Source of the DNA: Salinibacterium sp.
Lineage (GTDB): Bacteria > Actinomycetota > Actinomycetes > Actinomycetales > Microbacteriaceae
Assembly (NCBI GenBank): GCA_019638845.1
Contig: JAHBSZ010000001.1
Span: 682,001 to 746,000, forward strand
Length of the DNA: 64,000 nt
Direction: 5' to 3'
Part shown: positions 43,345-52,278 of the stretch, in pieces
Layout of the letters: each line of letters opens with the position of its first letter
Numbering within the stretch: the first letter of the stretch is position 1
Notes under the pieces: generated by a model
Databases searched by the model: none
The model's input: only the letters and a program-made list of their open reading frames with translations
Told to the model about the DNA's origin: nothing
Program-made: the position numbers and the translations under genes

Positions 43345-44735
43345 GATGGCGAGTGATGGCGGCCCTCATGGGGTTGACGCTTCTCGTGCTCTTGGTGCAA
43401 GACGTTCCCCTCAGTTCGTACCTCCGCGACGTCGAGACCGCTCGAATCATGACGTCACTCGAGCGCGACGCCTTCGTGCTCGCAGGGCGTAGTGAAGAAG
43501 CTCTCGAAACTGCGGACCCCGGTGATGATGCCGCGCTCACCCAGCTCGCACAGGACTACCGAGATGCAGGCGGTGCGCGCGTTGTCATTGTGAACCCTGA
43601 CGGAATAGCCATCGTCACAAGCGACGACGACGAGTCAAAAGTAGGCGCGTCCTACCTTTCTCGCCCGGAGATCGCTGGCGCCTTGGGGGGCTCAGTGGAG
43701 ACCGGACACCGATATTCGACAACACTGGGCCTTGAGCTTCTTTACGTCACGGTGCCGGTGTTCAGCGGAGACAAGATTCTCGGGGCTGTGCGACTTACCT
43801 ATCCTGAGCAGGTCGTGATCGACACGGTCACACGGCAGTTGGGAACGCTGGGGCTTGTCGCGCTCACGACTGTATTGCTCTCCGGTGTGGTCGGATTCAT
43901 TTTTGCGACCGGCCTTACGCGCAGGCTCACGCTGCTTCGGGACGCCACTGAGCTTCTCGCCAGTGGAGACCTGAAAGCTCGCGCTGACGAAGGGACTGGA
44001 GCCCCCGAGATCCGCGCGCTGTCGAGATCGTTCAACAGCATGGCCACGCGTCTTGAGCTGCTCGTGGGCCAGCAGAGAAGTTTCGCCGCAGACGCCTCCC
44101 ACCAGCTTCGAACGCCGCTCACAGCCCTGCGGTTGCGCTTGGAGCGGGCGCGGGACCTGCTTCCCGATGATCCTGATAGAGCGGCGGAGCGGCTCGCCGA
44201 TGCCGAGGCGGAGACCGATCGCTTGCTTTCCATCATCGAGGGTCTGCTGCTGCTCAATCGAACTGAGGGCCGGGCCCTTGTCGTGCACCGGGTCGACCTT
44301 TCGACGATCGCACGCGAGCGTGTCGATCAATGGCAGTCCCTAGCCGACGAACTGCAGGTGGAATTGAAATACGAGGGTGCACCAACAGCCCCTGCTCTGG
44401 CGGTGGACACCGCAGCTGAGCAGGTCGTGGACAACTATCTCGACAACGCGCTGTCGGTGAGTCCTGCCGGATCGTGTGTCACCGTTCGAGTACTTCCGGG
44501 TGCGACGATGACTACCCTAGAGGTCTCTGATCAAGGCGCGGGGCTGAACGAAGTGGACCGCGTCAGGGCATTCGATCGTTTCTGGCGAGAGAACGGGGAT
44601 CGGGCGGGAAGCGGACTCGGACTGGCCATCGTGGCACAGCTCATGACTGCCAGCGGCGGGCGGGCACGCCTAAACTCGCGGGCCGGCGGCGGACTAACGG
44701 CAGTCGCCGAGTTTCCGACTGCCCCTGGTCGATAA
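43341..44735 (+). CDS. Sensor histidine kinase
   Basis: A 464-residue kinase from ATG 43341, coupled to the regulator by ATGA. TM1 lies near residues 5-22, an extracytoplasmic PAS/CACHE-like loop (GGARVVIVNPDGIAIVTSDD) follows, TM2 near 165-190, and a HAMP segment with DATELLASGDLKARADEGTG. The His box is SFAADASHQLRTPLTALRLR. The ATPase domain shows NYLDNALSVSPAGS, SDQGAGLNEVDRVRAFDRFW and GSGLGLAIVAQLM. The signal is unknown; pairing with a redox operon suggests envelope or redox stress. Confidence 0.9.
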   Translation: MRWRVMAALMGLTLLVLLVQDVPLSSYLRDVETARIMTSLERDAFVLAGRSEEALETADPGDDAALTQLAQDYRDAGGARVVIVNPDGIAIVTSDDDESKVGASYLSRPEIAGALGGSVETGHRYSTTLGLELLYVTVPVFSGDKILGAVRLTYPEQVVIDTVTRQLGTLGLVALTTVLLSGVVGFIFATGLTRRLTLLRDATELLASGDLKARADEGTGAPEIRALSRSFNSMATRLELLVGQQRSFAADASHQLRTPLTALRLRLERARDLLPDDPDRAAERLADAEAETDRLLSIIEGLLLLNRTEGRALVVHRVDLSTIARERVDQWQSLADELQVELKYEGAPTAPALAVDTAAEQVVDNYLDNALSVSPAGSCVTVRVLPGATMTTLEVSDQGAGLNEVDRVRAFDRFWRENGDRAGSGLGLAIVAQLMTASGGRARLNSRAGGGLTAVAEFPTAPGR

Positions 44736-44746
44736 CCGCAAGATAT

Positions 44747-45382
44747 TTAGCCGCCGACCCCGACGGGTCGGTGCGGATGATGGTGGAACCGTCTGCCGGT
44801 GATCGCCTCGGGGGTGATCCGCACGAAGTTCCACTTCTCGTCGGGATGCACGGACGAGAGTTCGAGCACACCGGAGTTCTCGATCTCGAAATCCATACCG
44901 AGTCGCTCTGCTCGCCCATGAACTACGACACTCCAGTGGGTGTTGCCGCGGTGCCCATCGACCTCGAACGCGACGGTGTGATGCTGGGCAATCTCCATGA
45001 GCTTCGAGCCCGGTCCACTTCTGAAATACACGGCGTTGTCGTGAACGAGATAGTTCAGCGGGAATATGTCCAGCCCGTCTTCTCGCCCCTCCACGTGAAG
45101 TTGGAGTGTGACGAGCCTCCCGACGGGAGAATCGCGCAACAGTGCCCAGCATTCATCGAGAGGGATGTCAACGACACCGGAGTGCGCGCGGGCGCGAGTG
45201 CGACCCCACGTCCAGTAGACGATTGAGCCCAGCGAGTTGATCGCGCTGGCAGCTCGCCAGACGCCCTTGGGCCCTCGGATTTCGGCTGATGAGCGCCTCG
45301 CAATGTCGCGCCACGTGATGGCGGCAAACACCAGATGAAGCACGATGGTGACGCTGGCAATCCGGCGACGGTTGCTGTCCAT
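44747..45382 (-). CDS. Fusion: PLDc_N-like membrane segment + pyridoxamine-oxidase-like domain
   Basis: A 211-residue protein. The N-terminal 60 residues (IASVTIVLHLVFAAITWRDI, ARRSSAEIRGPKGVWRAASA, NSLGSIVYWTWGR) resemble the PLDc_N membrane domain, with two hydrophobic stretches and the conserved GPK/W/N-x2-GS/Y pattern. A PNPOx-like flavin-binding domain follows: ECWALLRDSPVGRLVTLQLH, DIFPLNYLVHDNAVYFRSGP, GSKLMEIAQHHTVAFEVDGH. The combination would tether an FMN- or F420-binding split barrel to the membrane. Next to the two-component and flavocytochrome genes. Function unknown. Confidence 0.7.
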   Translation of the reverse strand: MDSNRRRIASVTIVLHLVFAAITWRDIARRSSAEIRGPKGVWRAASAINSLGSIVYWTWGRTRARAHSGVVDIPLDECWALLRDSPVGRLVTLQLHVEGREDGLDIFPLNYLVHDNAVYFRSGPGSKLMEIAQHHTVAFEVDGHRGNTHWSVVVHGRAERLGMDFEIENSGVLELSSVHPDEKWNFVRITPEAITGRRFHHHPHRPVGVGG

Positions 45383-45471
45383 GCGGTCATCCTGTCCTTC
45401 GTCGCTTGGAGTCGCTTGAGAGTTTGTTGAGGCGGGGTCCGTCTCTCGAAGGTACGGAGTAGAGTCCGGCC

Positions 45472-45816
45472 ATGTCTCCCGTGGAAATCGTGCTTCCCGC
45501 CGTGCTCCTGCTCGCCGGGATCGTGTCGATCATTGGCGCTCGAGGTGGGTTGCCTCGCAACCGCTACTTCGGTGTGCGCGTGAACGCTGCGATGGGCAGT
45601 GACGTCGCGTGGGTTGCAGCACACCGCGCCGCAATCGCGCCAGCGTGGATCGGGTTTGTCACCGTCACGGCGGTCGCAGCAATCGCGTGGTTTGGGCCGA
45701 GTTCGCTGATCGCCCTGAGGTACGTCGTGGTCTTCATTTTCATCGCGGCGGTTGCGGCGACACTCGTGATCGCCAACAGGGCGGGCCGCGCGGCTAGCTC
45801 TCCGGGTCGTACATGA
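45472..45816 (+). CDS. SdpI/YhfL-like membrane protein
   Basis: A 114-residue protein with three or four transmembrane segments: IVLPAVLLLAGIVSIIGARG, IGFVTVTAVAAIAWFG, YVVVFIFIAAVAATLVIAN. The loop GLPRNRYFGVRVNAAMGSDV with AWVAAHRAA is characteristic of the SdpI-like domain. SdpI in Bacillus gives immunity to a killing factor; here only the fold assignment is supported. It overlaps by 23 bases the convergent YCII-type gene. Confidence 0.75.
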   Translation: MSPVEIVLPAVLLLAGIVSIIGARGGLPRNRYFGVRVNAAMGSDVAWVAAHRAAIAPAWIGFVTVTAVAAIAWFGPSSLIALRYVVVFIFIAAVAATLVIANRAGRAASSPGRT

Positions 45817-46135
45817 ACTCCCGGAGTTCCTGAGCGCAGAAGCAGGCGGCGGCCGTCTTCGCGGCCCACTCCACGGCAGCCTCCCGCGAGGGAAGCTCGA
45901 GCACGAAGAATCCACCGTCGAATTCACGCGTCTGCGGATAGGTCTCGTTGGTTACCGTTCCGTCTGCCGTGACCATCACCGGCGCGACATCCTCGTCGAT
46001 ACCACCCCCGAAGACGTAAACCCCCGCGTCTTTCGCCTCCTGGACGACGGCGTGAGACGCAACACCGGCGGCCACAAAATCCTCTTCGGAGAGATTCATT
46101 GCCGAGCCGGGGAAGGAGATCAGATACTTCGTCAT
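45794..46135 (-). CDS. YCII/DGPF-domain protein
   Basis: A 113-residue ferredoxin-like-fold protein of the YCII-related family: MTKYLISFPGSAMNLSEEDF, GVYVFGGGIDEDVAPVMVTA, then EFDGGFFVLELPSREAAVEW. DGGF replaces the usual DGPF. The family binds small molecules and is often near sigma factors, though none is present here. Confidence 0.8.
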   Translation of the reverse strand: MTKYLISFPGSAMNLSEEDFVAAGVASHAVVQEAKDAGVYVFGGGIDEDVAPVMVTADGTVTNETYPQTREFDGGFFVLELPSREAAVEWAAKTAAACFCAQELREFMYDPES

Positions 46136-46220
46136 GTGAACACCGTATACATGTGTCTCCTGCGCGTCGAGAGGCCGTCACGCCGGATCCTGATCATGTA
46201 CAATCGAGTCTGACTTAGGG

Positions 46221-46838
46221 ATGCGACATATCGGGGGGATGCTCGTGGCACAGGGACAACGCGAGCGGGCCGTGCGATCGGACTCGACACGCAATCGCGA
46301 AGCGATCCTGGCGGCCGCCGCAGACTGCCTCACCGCAAATCCGGCTGCGAGTCTCGCAGACATCGCCTTGGCCGCGGGCGTCGGCAGAGTCACGCTCTAC
46401 GGTCACTTCTCCTCCAGAAGTGACCTCCTCCACGCCCTGCTCCACCACACGATGGCGCGTGTCGAGTCCGAGCTGGCAGCCCTCAATCTCGAGGGCACCG
46501 CCTGGCATGCGTTGGATACCCTCGTCGCCTCGTCGTGGAAACTCCTCAACGATCTCAACGCGCTGCGCGGTGTCATCGAACGTGAACTACCGGAAGCGGA
46601 AGCCCACAACAGCCATGGAGACCCCCGGGCACGCGTCGAGCATCTACTCGCTAGGGGTCGGGCAGACGGTTCCTTCCGAAAAGACCAGACGATCGAGTGG
46701 CAAACCGCCTGCTACTTTTCGATCCTTCACGGCGCCGCTTCTGAGATCAGAGAGGGTCGTTTAACCGAGGCGGAGGTACAGCGGAACCTTCCGCAGACGC
46801 TCCGGCTGTTGCTCGAAGCATCGAACGGATCGTCGTAG
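46221..46838 (+). CDS. TetR/AcrR-family regulator
   Basis: Up to 205 residues. The HTH domain: SDSTRNREAILAAAADCLTA, ASLADIALAAGVGRVTLYGH and FSSRSDLLHALLHHTM. The start is uncertain among ATG 46221, ATG 46239 and GTG 46272; the conserved part begins after the last. The ligand domain ends TLRLLLEASNG. Its C-terminal part is related to the truncated TetR fragment encoded on the opposite strand at 46747-47092, so the two are paralogues arranged tail to tail. Confidence 0.85.
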   Translation: MRHIGGMLVAQGQRERAVRSDSTRNREAILAAAADCLTANPAASLADIALAAGVGRVTLYGHFSSRSDLLHALLHHTMARVESELAALNLEGTAWHALDTLVASSWKLLNDLNALRGVIERELPEAEAHNSHGDPRARVEHLLARGRADGSFRKDQTIEWQTACYFSILHGAASEIREGRLTEAEVQRNLPQTLRLLLEASNGSS

Positions 46839-47092
46839 CGATTTCCGCCGCGGCCTCCGGCGGAAGTAGCCGCCCGAGTCGGATCTGGGATGCACCAGCC
46901 CGGAGTATTGCGTAGAAGCATTCCACCTGCCATTGCAGATCTTGGTCCGATCTGAACAGCCCTTCGTCGCGCCCGCGGAACAGATTCCGGATGCACGCCA
47001 CGGGTTCATCATGCAACCGACCTCGCTCACTCTCAGCGACCTCGGACCTCGCAGCGAGCGTCGACCACCCATAAAGAACATCGCCGCCCCTT
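46747..47092 (-). pseudogene. C-terminal fragment of a second TetR regulator
   Basis: The minus strand encodes DVLYGWSTLAARSEVAESER, then LHDEPVACIRNLFRGRDEGL and RSDQDLQWQVECFYAILRAG. This aligns with the ligand domain of the TetR protein encoded at 46221-46838 (ARGRADGSFRKDQTIEWQTA, CYFSILHGAASEIREGRL). The DNA-binding domain is missing: a stop codon closes the frame at about 47093. It overlaps the 3' end of the intact tetR by 92 bases. Confidence 0.65.
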
Positions 47093-47104
47093 GACTAACT
47101 CAAA

Positions 47105-47124
47105 CACTAATGTATATCTTAGTG
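47105..47124. promoter_or_regulatory. Imperfect 20-bp palindrome upstream of the hydrolase
   Basis: CACTAATGTATATCTTAGTG has 6-bp perfect arms (CACTAA/TTAGTG). It lies between the TetR remnant and the hydrolase, the expected place for a TetR operator. Confidence 0.5.
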
Positions 47125-47198
47125 CCGGAACTTGAACACTGTTGTACGAGTAAAGAAACCCTCTTCGCTCAAACCCCACGACAAGAAGGACACAAATC

Positions 47199-48172
47199 AT
47201 GTCGAACACCAACCGAACTCGGCGACCGAAGTGGCGACGAGCCCTCATCGCGCTGAGCGTCACCATCGGCGTCACCGCCGCACTCTTGACAGCGTCATCC
47301 ATCGCCAATGTCGCGATATCCAACTCCGAGAAGGCAGACATCACCCCGTACGGACAGAAGATCGCACTCGATGCTGGCGACATCAACGTCTACCGCAACG
47401 GCGGGACCGGACCGACTTTGGTGATGCTGAGCGGATTCGGTACCCCCGCCCCGGCCGTCGACTTCGCCCCGCTCATCCGAGAGCTCGACGCCTTCGATGT
47501 CATCGTCATCGAAGGATTCGGCTACGGGTTCAGCGACATCGACGTGCCGAACCGGTCGATCGAGAACATCACTTCCGAGATTCATGAGGTTCTCGATCGC
47601 CTCAACGTGGCAACCCCCGTTGTTCTCCTCGGCCACTCGGTGGCGGGCTCTATACCCACTACTACGCGAACGCGTATCCGGGTGAAGTATCCGCAATCAT
47701 CGGGATCGACCCCATGACGGCCACGGCGTCGTCACTCGAGGTGGGTCAGCCGTCGACGACGGAGGGCACGCTCGAAGCGCTAGGCCTTTTCCGATTCGTG
47801 ACGACGGTGGCGCCAGACATCATCCAACCTCCCGGAACCGGCTACACCCAGGAGGAGCGCAAGATCTACGCCGCAGCTACGAACTGGAACTACGGCAATG
47901 TCTCGATCTCTGACGAGTGGGCGCAGATTGGCGCGAACTCGACGAAGGCGAGCGCTCATCCGATACCTGCCGACATCCCTGTGCTTGACTTCCTCGCTTC
48001 CGAATCGATTAGCATGGACCCGACTTGGTTGCCGAAACACGAAGCGGAACTGGCGAACGTTACCACGCACCACATTGAGATCCTCGAAGGTGCCCACTAC
48101 CTGCACTGGACGCAGTCGCCAGAGATCAGTCGCACAATCACCGCGTTCCTCGCCGATATCGTTGGGTTGTGA
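47199..48172 (+). pseudogene. Alpha/beta hydrolase with one frameshift
   Basis: A secreted or membrane-anchored alpha/beta hydrolase interrupted by one frameshift near 47650. The first part starts at ATG 47199 with a TM/signal segment (RALIALSVTIGVTAALLTAS) and includes TLVMLSGFGTPAPAVDFAPL, EGFGYGFSDID and the nucleophile elbow LLGHSVAG. The second, in another frame, is LYTHYYANAYPGEVSAIIGI followed by DPM and a C-terminal half with ILEGAHYLHWTQSPEISRTI (catalytic His). A one-base loss after the serine elbow explains the break. All catalytic parts survive, so the damage is recent or a sequencing error. Confidence 0.75.
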
Positions 48173-48179
48173 AGTTCGC

Positions 48180-48569
48180 GTGAGCACTGTCGCACCCTTC
48201 CTCGTCATCCCGTTCACCGTCTTGCTCTTCGCCCTCGCCGTCCTCCAGATCCTCCTCATCGTCGGCATGCCATTGGGGCGATTCGCTTGGGGCGGAACAC
48301 AAGATCGACTGTCCCCTTCGCGTCGGATAGCGGCGGGTGTTGCGATCGTGCTCTACGCCGCCTTCGTCGTCATAGCGCTTCTACGGTCGCACGTTATTGC
48401 AACACCCCTCTCGGACCTCGTCGGGATCATCGCCATGTGGGTAGTCACGAGCTATCTGTTCTTCAGCGTGGTCCCTAACCTTGCCTCCAAGAGTCCGCAG
48501 GAGAAGCGCCTGATGGTTCCCGTATCCGCCGCATTGGCGATACTCGCCCTGTTGATCGCGCTCAGCTAG
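48180..48569 (+). CDS. Four-TM hypothetical membrane protein
   Basis: A 129-residue protein from GTG 48180, 7 bases after the hydrolase stop. Four hydrophobic segments (FLVIPFTVLLFALAVLQILL, AAGVAIVLYAAFVVIALL, LVGIIAMWVVTSYLFFSVVP, VSAALAILALLIAL). Pairing with the hydrolase suggests one transcript. No recognised function. Confidence 0.65.
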   Translation: MSTVAPFLVIPFTVLLFALAVLQILLIVGMPLGRFAWGGTQDRLSPSRRIAAGVAIVLYAAFVVIALLRSHVIATPLSDLVGIIAMWVVTSYLFFSVVPNLASKSPQEKRLMVPVSAALAILALLIALS

Positions 48570-48761
48570 AACAACCAGAAATCCGTCGTGGCGAAGGAAT
48601 AGGAGACGGTGCACCCGAGTCGCTAGGACGGCGGCGTCGATCGCGCCCGCAGATGGATGCGCTCCCCCTGTTTGCCGAACATACTGAGCACCTCGACCGG
48701 ACCGGGGCCGGCGATCTTCCCGCTCGTCACCCGGTGCGCCGTGTCTCCCTAGGATGAGCAC
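48570..48761. other. Gap upstream of the LAL regulator
   Basis: A 192-base interval. The minus strand has a possible 35-codon frame at 48623-48730 (SGKIAGPGPVEVLSMFGKQG) but without a start signal or known domain. Otherwise nothing is visible. Confidence 0.3.
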
Positions 48762-51455
48762 ATGGCGATGCCGGTTTTGGCTACGAAGCTCTTCGTGCCG
48801 CCACCGCGTCCCCAAGCTGTGCAACGATCCCGGCTCACCGCGAAGCTGGACGACGGGGTGCGGATTGGTCGGAAACTGACCCTCATCTCCGCGCCCGCTG
48901 GCTTCGGCAAGACGACTCTGCTGAGTGAGTGGATTGCGGCAACCGCGCGCAGGGACCCGGAGATGCGAATCGCGTGGCTATCACTCGAGGAGAGCGACAA
49001 CGATCCGGTCCGCTTTCTTACCTATCTCATCGCCGCCCTCAACCATGCCGAACCTTCAGTTGGTTCGGGTGATCGCGACCCGCAACTACCGGCTGAAGCT
49101 GTTCTCACCACGCTCATCAATGAGCTGACCCTCAGCTCCCATTCGGTCTTGCTGGTGCTTGACGACTTCCAACTGATCGAGGATGCCACGGTCCGCGACG
49201 CTGTCGCGTTCCTGCTCGATCACCTCCCGTCCCGGCTGCATGTGGCAATCGCAAGCCGATCGGATCCGTTGCTCCCCGTGTCCCGGATCCGTGCTCGGGG
49301 CGAGCTAACCGAACTGCGCGCGGCCGACCTGCGCTTCACGCCCGACGAGGCGTCGGATTTCCTCACGACGGCGATGGGTCTCACGCTCACCCGCGAAGAC
49401 GTAGCAATGCTCGAGACTCGGACTGAGGGATGGATAGCCGGTCTTCAGCTCGCCGCTTTGTCGATGCGGGAGCGGAGCGACCTACCCGGATTCATCAGCG
49501 CGTTTGCGGGGAGCAACCGCTTCGTCATCGACTATCTGATCGAAGAGGTGCTCGAGCGAGCACCTCTTGACGTTCGGGAGTTCCTTTGCCAGACCGCAAT
49601 TCTCGATCGATTGAGCGGCCCACTGTGCAATGCAGTGACGGGACAGACCGATAGCGCCGAGGTGCTCGAGTCGCTCGAACGGGCGAATCTGTTCGTGGTG
49701 CCGTTGGACGACCACCGCGAGTGGTACCGATACCACCACCTCTTCGCCGATGTGCTGAAGATCCGTCTACTCCCCCACGGATCTGACCACATCTCTGCAT
49801 TGCACGGGCGGGCAAGCGAGTGGTATGAGTCCCACGGATTGTCTGAGGATGCCGTGCATCACGCGTTCGAAGCCGCCGACTTCTCGCGGGCAGCACGGGT
49901 GATCGAGGCGACAATTCCGGGAGTGCGCAAGAGCAGACAGGACTCGACGCTGCTGGGGTGGCTCGACCGGTTGCCCCCGGAGACGATCAACCGCCGACCG
50001 GTATTGACGGTCTTCTCCGCCTGGTCGTCCCTGGTCCACGGAGCTGTCGGAAGTGTCGAACCGAAGCTCGCGCACGCCGAGCAACTCCTCGCCGCATTCG
50101 GTGACGACGGGATGCCCGCGCACGACTCTGAACCGAGTGACGAGCTCGCATCGCTGCCGGTGACCATCGAGTTGTACCGCGCGGCGGTGGCAATGGCATC
50201 CGGTGATCAGGCGGGTATCAAGACTCACGCGCAGCGCGGCCTGGACATCGCAGCACCCGACGACCACCTCGGACGAGGAGCCGCGGCGGGCCTTCTTGGC
50301 CTGGCGTCGTGGGCAAGCGGAGAACTGAGTGCCGGGGTTGCCGCTTTTGAGGCGAGCAGCGCGAGTCTGCGTCGTGCCGGAAACCTCACCGATGCACTCA
50401 GCACCACGCTGGTGATCTCGGACATGCTCATGCCGTTGGGCCGGCTTGGCGACACCCAAGCTGCATTCGAGAGCGCTTTAGCCGAATCGTTCGAGCACCA
50501 CAGCAGTGGTCAACCCACCGCCGACCTCCATGCGGGCCTCGCCGAGGTACTCCGCGAGCGCAATGAGCTCTTCGCCGCAACTGAGCAGCTTGCGGCGAGC
50601 GACGCCTTGGGTGAGGGAGCCTTCTCGCACGAACACCGTTATCGGTGGTTCGTCGCGATGGCCGGAGTGCGGCAAGCGGAAGGTCGCCTCGACGCAGCGT
50701 TCGACCTGCTCACGCAGGCCGAGCAACACTATCGCCGGGGGTTCTTCCCTGAGAGTCGCCCCATCTGGGCACGGAAGGCGCGTATACGGATACTGCAAGA
50801 ACGCCTGACTGAAGCGATGGGCTCGGTATCCGAGCTGGGGCTTACCGGCACCGACGAGCTGAGCTATTTGACGGAGTTCGGGCACATCACCCTCGCCCGG
50901 GTTCTCCTTGCGCAGCATCGCGCGGAACCCGTGGACCCCTCTCCCGTGACGGCGCTTCTCGCGCGGCTTCTCGACTCCGCACGGGCTGGCGGTCGAAACG
51001 GTAGTGCACTCGAGATCTTCATTCTTCAGTCCCTCGCGCTGGAAGCCCAGGGCCAGACCGCACTAGCCCTGATCCCTCTCGAACACGCGCTCGACCTGGC
51101 CGCGCCTGAAGGATTCGTGCGGGTGTTCCTCGACGAGGGAGCGCCGATGCTTCGGCTGCTCCGCGCGGCCGCCGGTGCGGGCATCCGACCCGACTACGTG
51201 CGTCAGCTCAACCAAGCGCTGAGGGAGACAGCGGGCGCGGATGTCTCGGCACAGCCCGCTTCGGAGGTGCTCAGCGAACGCGAGCTTCACGTTCTACGCC
51301 TGCTCGCCACCTCGATGACCGGTCCCGAGATCGCGCGCGAGCTCTACGTTTCGCTCAATACGATGCGCACCCACACGAAACACATCTTCCTCAAGCTCGA
51401 CGTGACGAGCCGCGCAGCCGCTGTGCACCGGGCCGAGGTTCTGGGCCTGATCTAG
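48762..51455 (+). CDS. LAL-type LuxR-family regulator (MalT-like ATPase)
   Basis: An 897-residue large ATP-binding regulator. MPVLATKLFVPPPRPQAVQR is the usual LAL start. Walker A is APAGFGKTTLLS (about 44-55), Walker B-like LLVLDDFQLIEDATVRDAVA. MalT-type segments ELRAADLRFTPDEASDFL and WIAGLQLAALSMRE follow, then TPR-like helices in the middle. The C-terminal LuxR HTH is LSERELHVLRLLATSMTGPE, IARELYVSLNTMRTHTKHIF and LDVTSRAAAVHRAEVLGLI. It probably activates the operon that begins at 51580. Confidence 0.92.
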   Translation: MAMPVLATKLFVPPPRPQAVQRSRLTAKLDDGVRIGRKLTLISAPAGFGKTTLLSEWIAATARRDPEMRIAWLSLEESDNDPVRFLTYLIAALNHAEPSVGSGDRDPQLPAEAVLTTLINELTLSSHSVLLVLDDFQLIEDATVRDAVAFLLDHLPSRLHVAIASRSDPLLPVSRIRARGELTELRAADLRFTPDEASDFLTTAMGLTLTREDVAMLETRTEGWIAGLQLAALSMRERSDLPGFISAFAGSNRFVIDYLIEEVLERAPLDVREFLCQTAILDRLSGPLCNAVTGQTDSAEVLESLERANLFVVPLDDHREWYRYHHLFADVLKIRLLPHGSDHISALHGRASEWYESHGLSEDAVHHAFEAADFSRAARVIEATIPGVRKSRQDSTLLGWLDRLPPETINRRPVLTVFSAWSSLVHGAVGSVEPKLAHAEQLLAAFGDDGMPAHDSEPSDELASLPVTIELYRAAVAMASGDQAGIKTHAQRGLDIAAPDDHLGRGAAAGLLGLASWASGELSAGVAAFEASSASLRRAGNLTDALSTTLVISDMLMPLGRLGDTQAAFESALAESFEHHSSGQPTADLHAGLAEVLRERNELFAATEQLAASDALGEGAFSHEHRYRWFVAMAGVRQAEGRLDAAFDLLTQAEQHYRRGFFPESRPIWARKARIRILQERLTEAMGSVSELGLTGTDELSYLTEFGHITLARVLLAQHRAEPVDPSPVTALLARLLDSARAGGRNGSALEIFILQSLALEAQGQTALALIPLEHALDLAAPEGFVRVFLDEGAPMLRLLRAAAGAGIRPDYVRQLNQALRETAGADVSAQPASEVLSERELHVLRLLATSMTGPEIARELYVSLNTMRTHTKHIFLKLDVTSRAAAVHRAEVLGLI

Positions 51456-51471
51456 CGCCGTCGTCGGCACA

Positions 51472-51511
51472 ATCACCACATCCTGACCCCATGTGGTGAT
51501 GCCCAGTCACC
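51472..51511. promoter_or_regulatory. Inverted repeat of TCACCACA half-sites before the 51580 operon
   Basis: ATCACCACAT (51472-51481) and ATGTGGTGAT (51491-51500) are perfectly complementary around 9 bases. A third half-site, TCACCACA, follows after six more bases. No T run follows, which argues against a terminator. Located 70-110 bases before the first operon gene, it is a good candidate activator site for the LAL regulator. Confidence 0.55.
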
Positions 51512-51579
51512 ACACGTCTCCCTAGATTCAGGTCGTCCTCAGGCATCCGCCGGGGCTGACCGATCATCGGAGTGCCACC

Positions 51580-52272
51580 ATGAGCATCACCAATTCGACC
51601 CTCACTCGCACGGCGGCCGTTGCCGTCACTGTTGCGGGACTGACCTACGCCACCATCCAGTTCATCCACCCGGAAGACACGATCGCGTCCCTTTCCACCC
51701 AGGCTTGGATGAACGTGCACATCCTCAGCTTCACCGAAGCCGTACTCGCCCTCGTCGGTATCACGGGTATCTACCTTCGCCAGGTGCGCAAGTTCGGCGT
51801 ACTCGGCCTCATCGGATACCTCATGTTCGGCTTCTTCTTCATCCTTCAGTCGGCCTTCAACTTCGCTGAGGCACTCATTGCCCCTCTGATCGCTGTCGAC
51901 GCACCCCAGCTAGCCACCGATTTCGCTGGCCTCTTCGGTCGGTACGCACCGGTCACCGATCTCGGCCCTCTTGCGGCCCTCCCGCAGGTCGGCGCGATCC
52001 TCTACGTCGGCGGCGCGCTGCTGTTCGGTATCGCAATCATCCGCGCACACGTGCTGTCCCTGGGGGCCGGGATCCTCCTCATCGTCGCCGCCGCCATCAC
52101 TCCCGTCGCCGGCGCGCTGCTCCCCCACACGCTCGAGCGCATGGCCGCCGTCCCGATGGGTCTCGCTCTTGCCTGGCTCGGATACTCGCTCTGGGTGAGC
52201 ATGCGCGGCAGCAAGCTCAGCGTGCTGCCCACCACGGACGAGTCCCGACTCGACCGGACGCCCGCCGTCTGA
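51580..52272 (+). CDS. Hypothetical polytopic membrane protein
   Basis: A 230-residue protein with about six hydrophobic segments, among them AAVAVTVAGLTYATIQFI, EAVLALVGITGIYLRQV, LGLIGYLMFGFFFILQSAF, VGGALLFGIAIIRAHVLSLG, GILLIVAAAITPVAGALL. It resembles DUF4386-like membrane proteins but I cannot confirm the family. First gene of the operon after the LAL regulator. Confidence 0.7.
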   Translation: MSITNSTLTRTAAVAVTVAGLTYATIQFIHPEDTIASLSTQAWMNVHILSFTEAVLALVGITGIYLRQVRKFGVLGLIGYLMFGFFFILQSAFNFAEALIAPLIAVDAPQLATDFAGLFGRYAPVTDLGPLAALPQVGAILYVGGALLFGIAIIRAHVLSLGAGILLIVAAAITPVAGALLPHTLERMAAVPMGLALAWLGYSLWVSMRGSKLSVLPTTDESRLDRTPAV

Positions 52273-52278
52273 CTCCCG

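Noticed and set aside
48623-48730. 35-codon minus-strand frame (SGKIAGPGPVEVLSMFG)
   Set aside because: Looks somewhat protein-like, but there is no ribosome-binding site, family or neighbour support.
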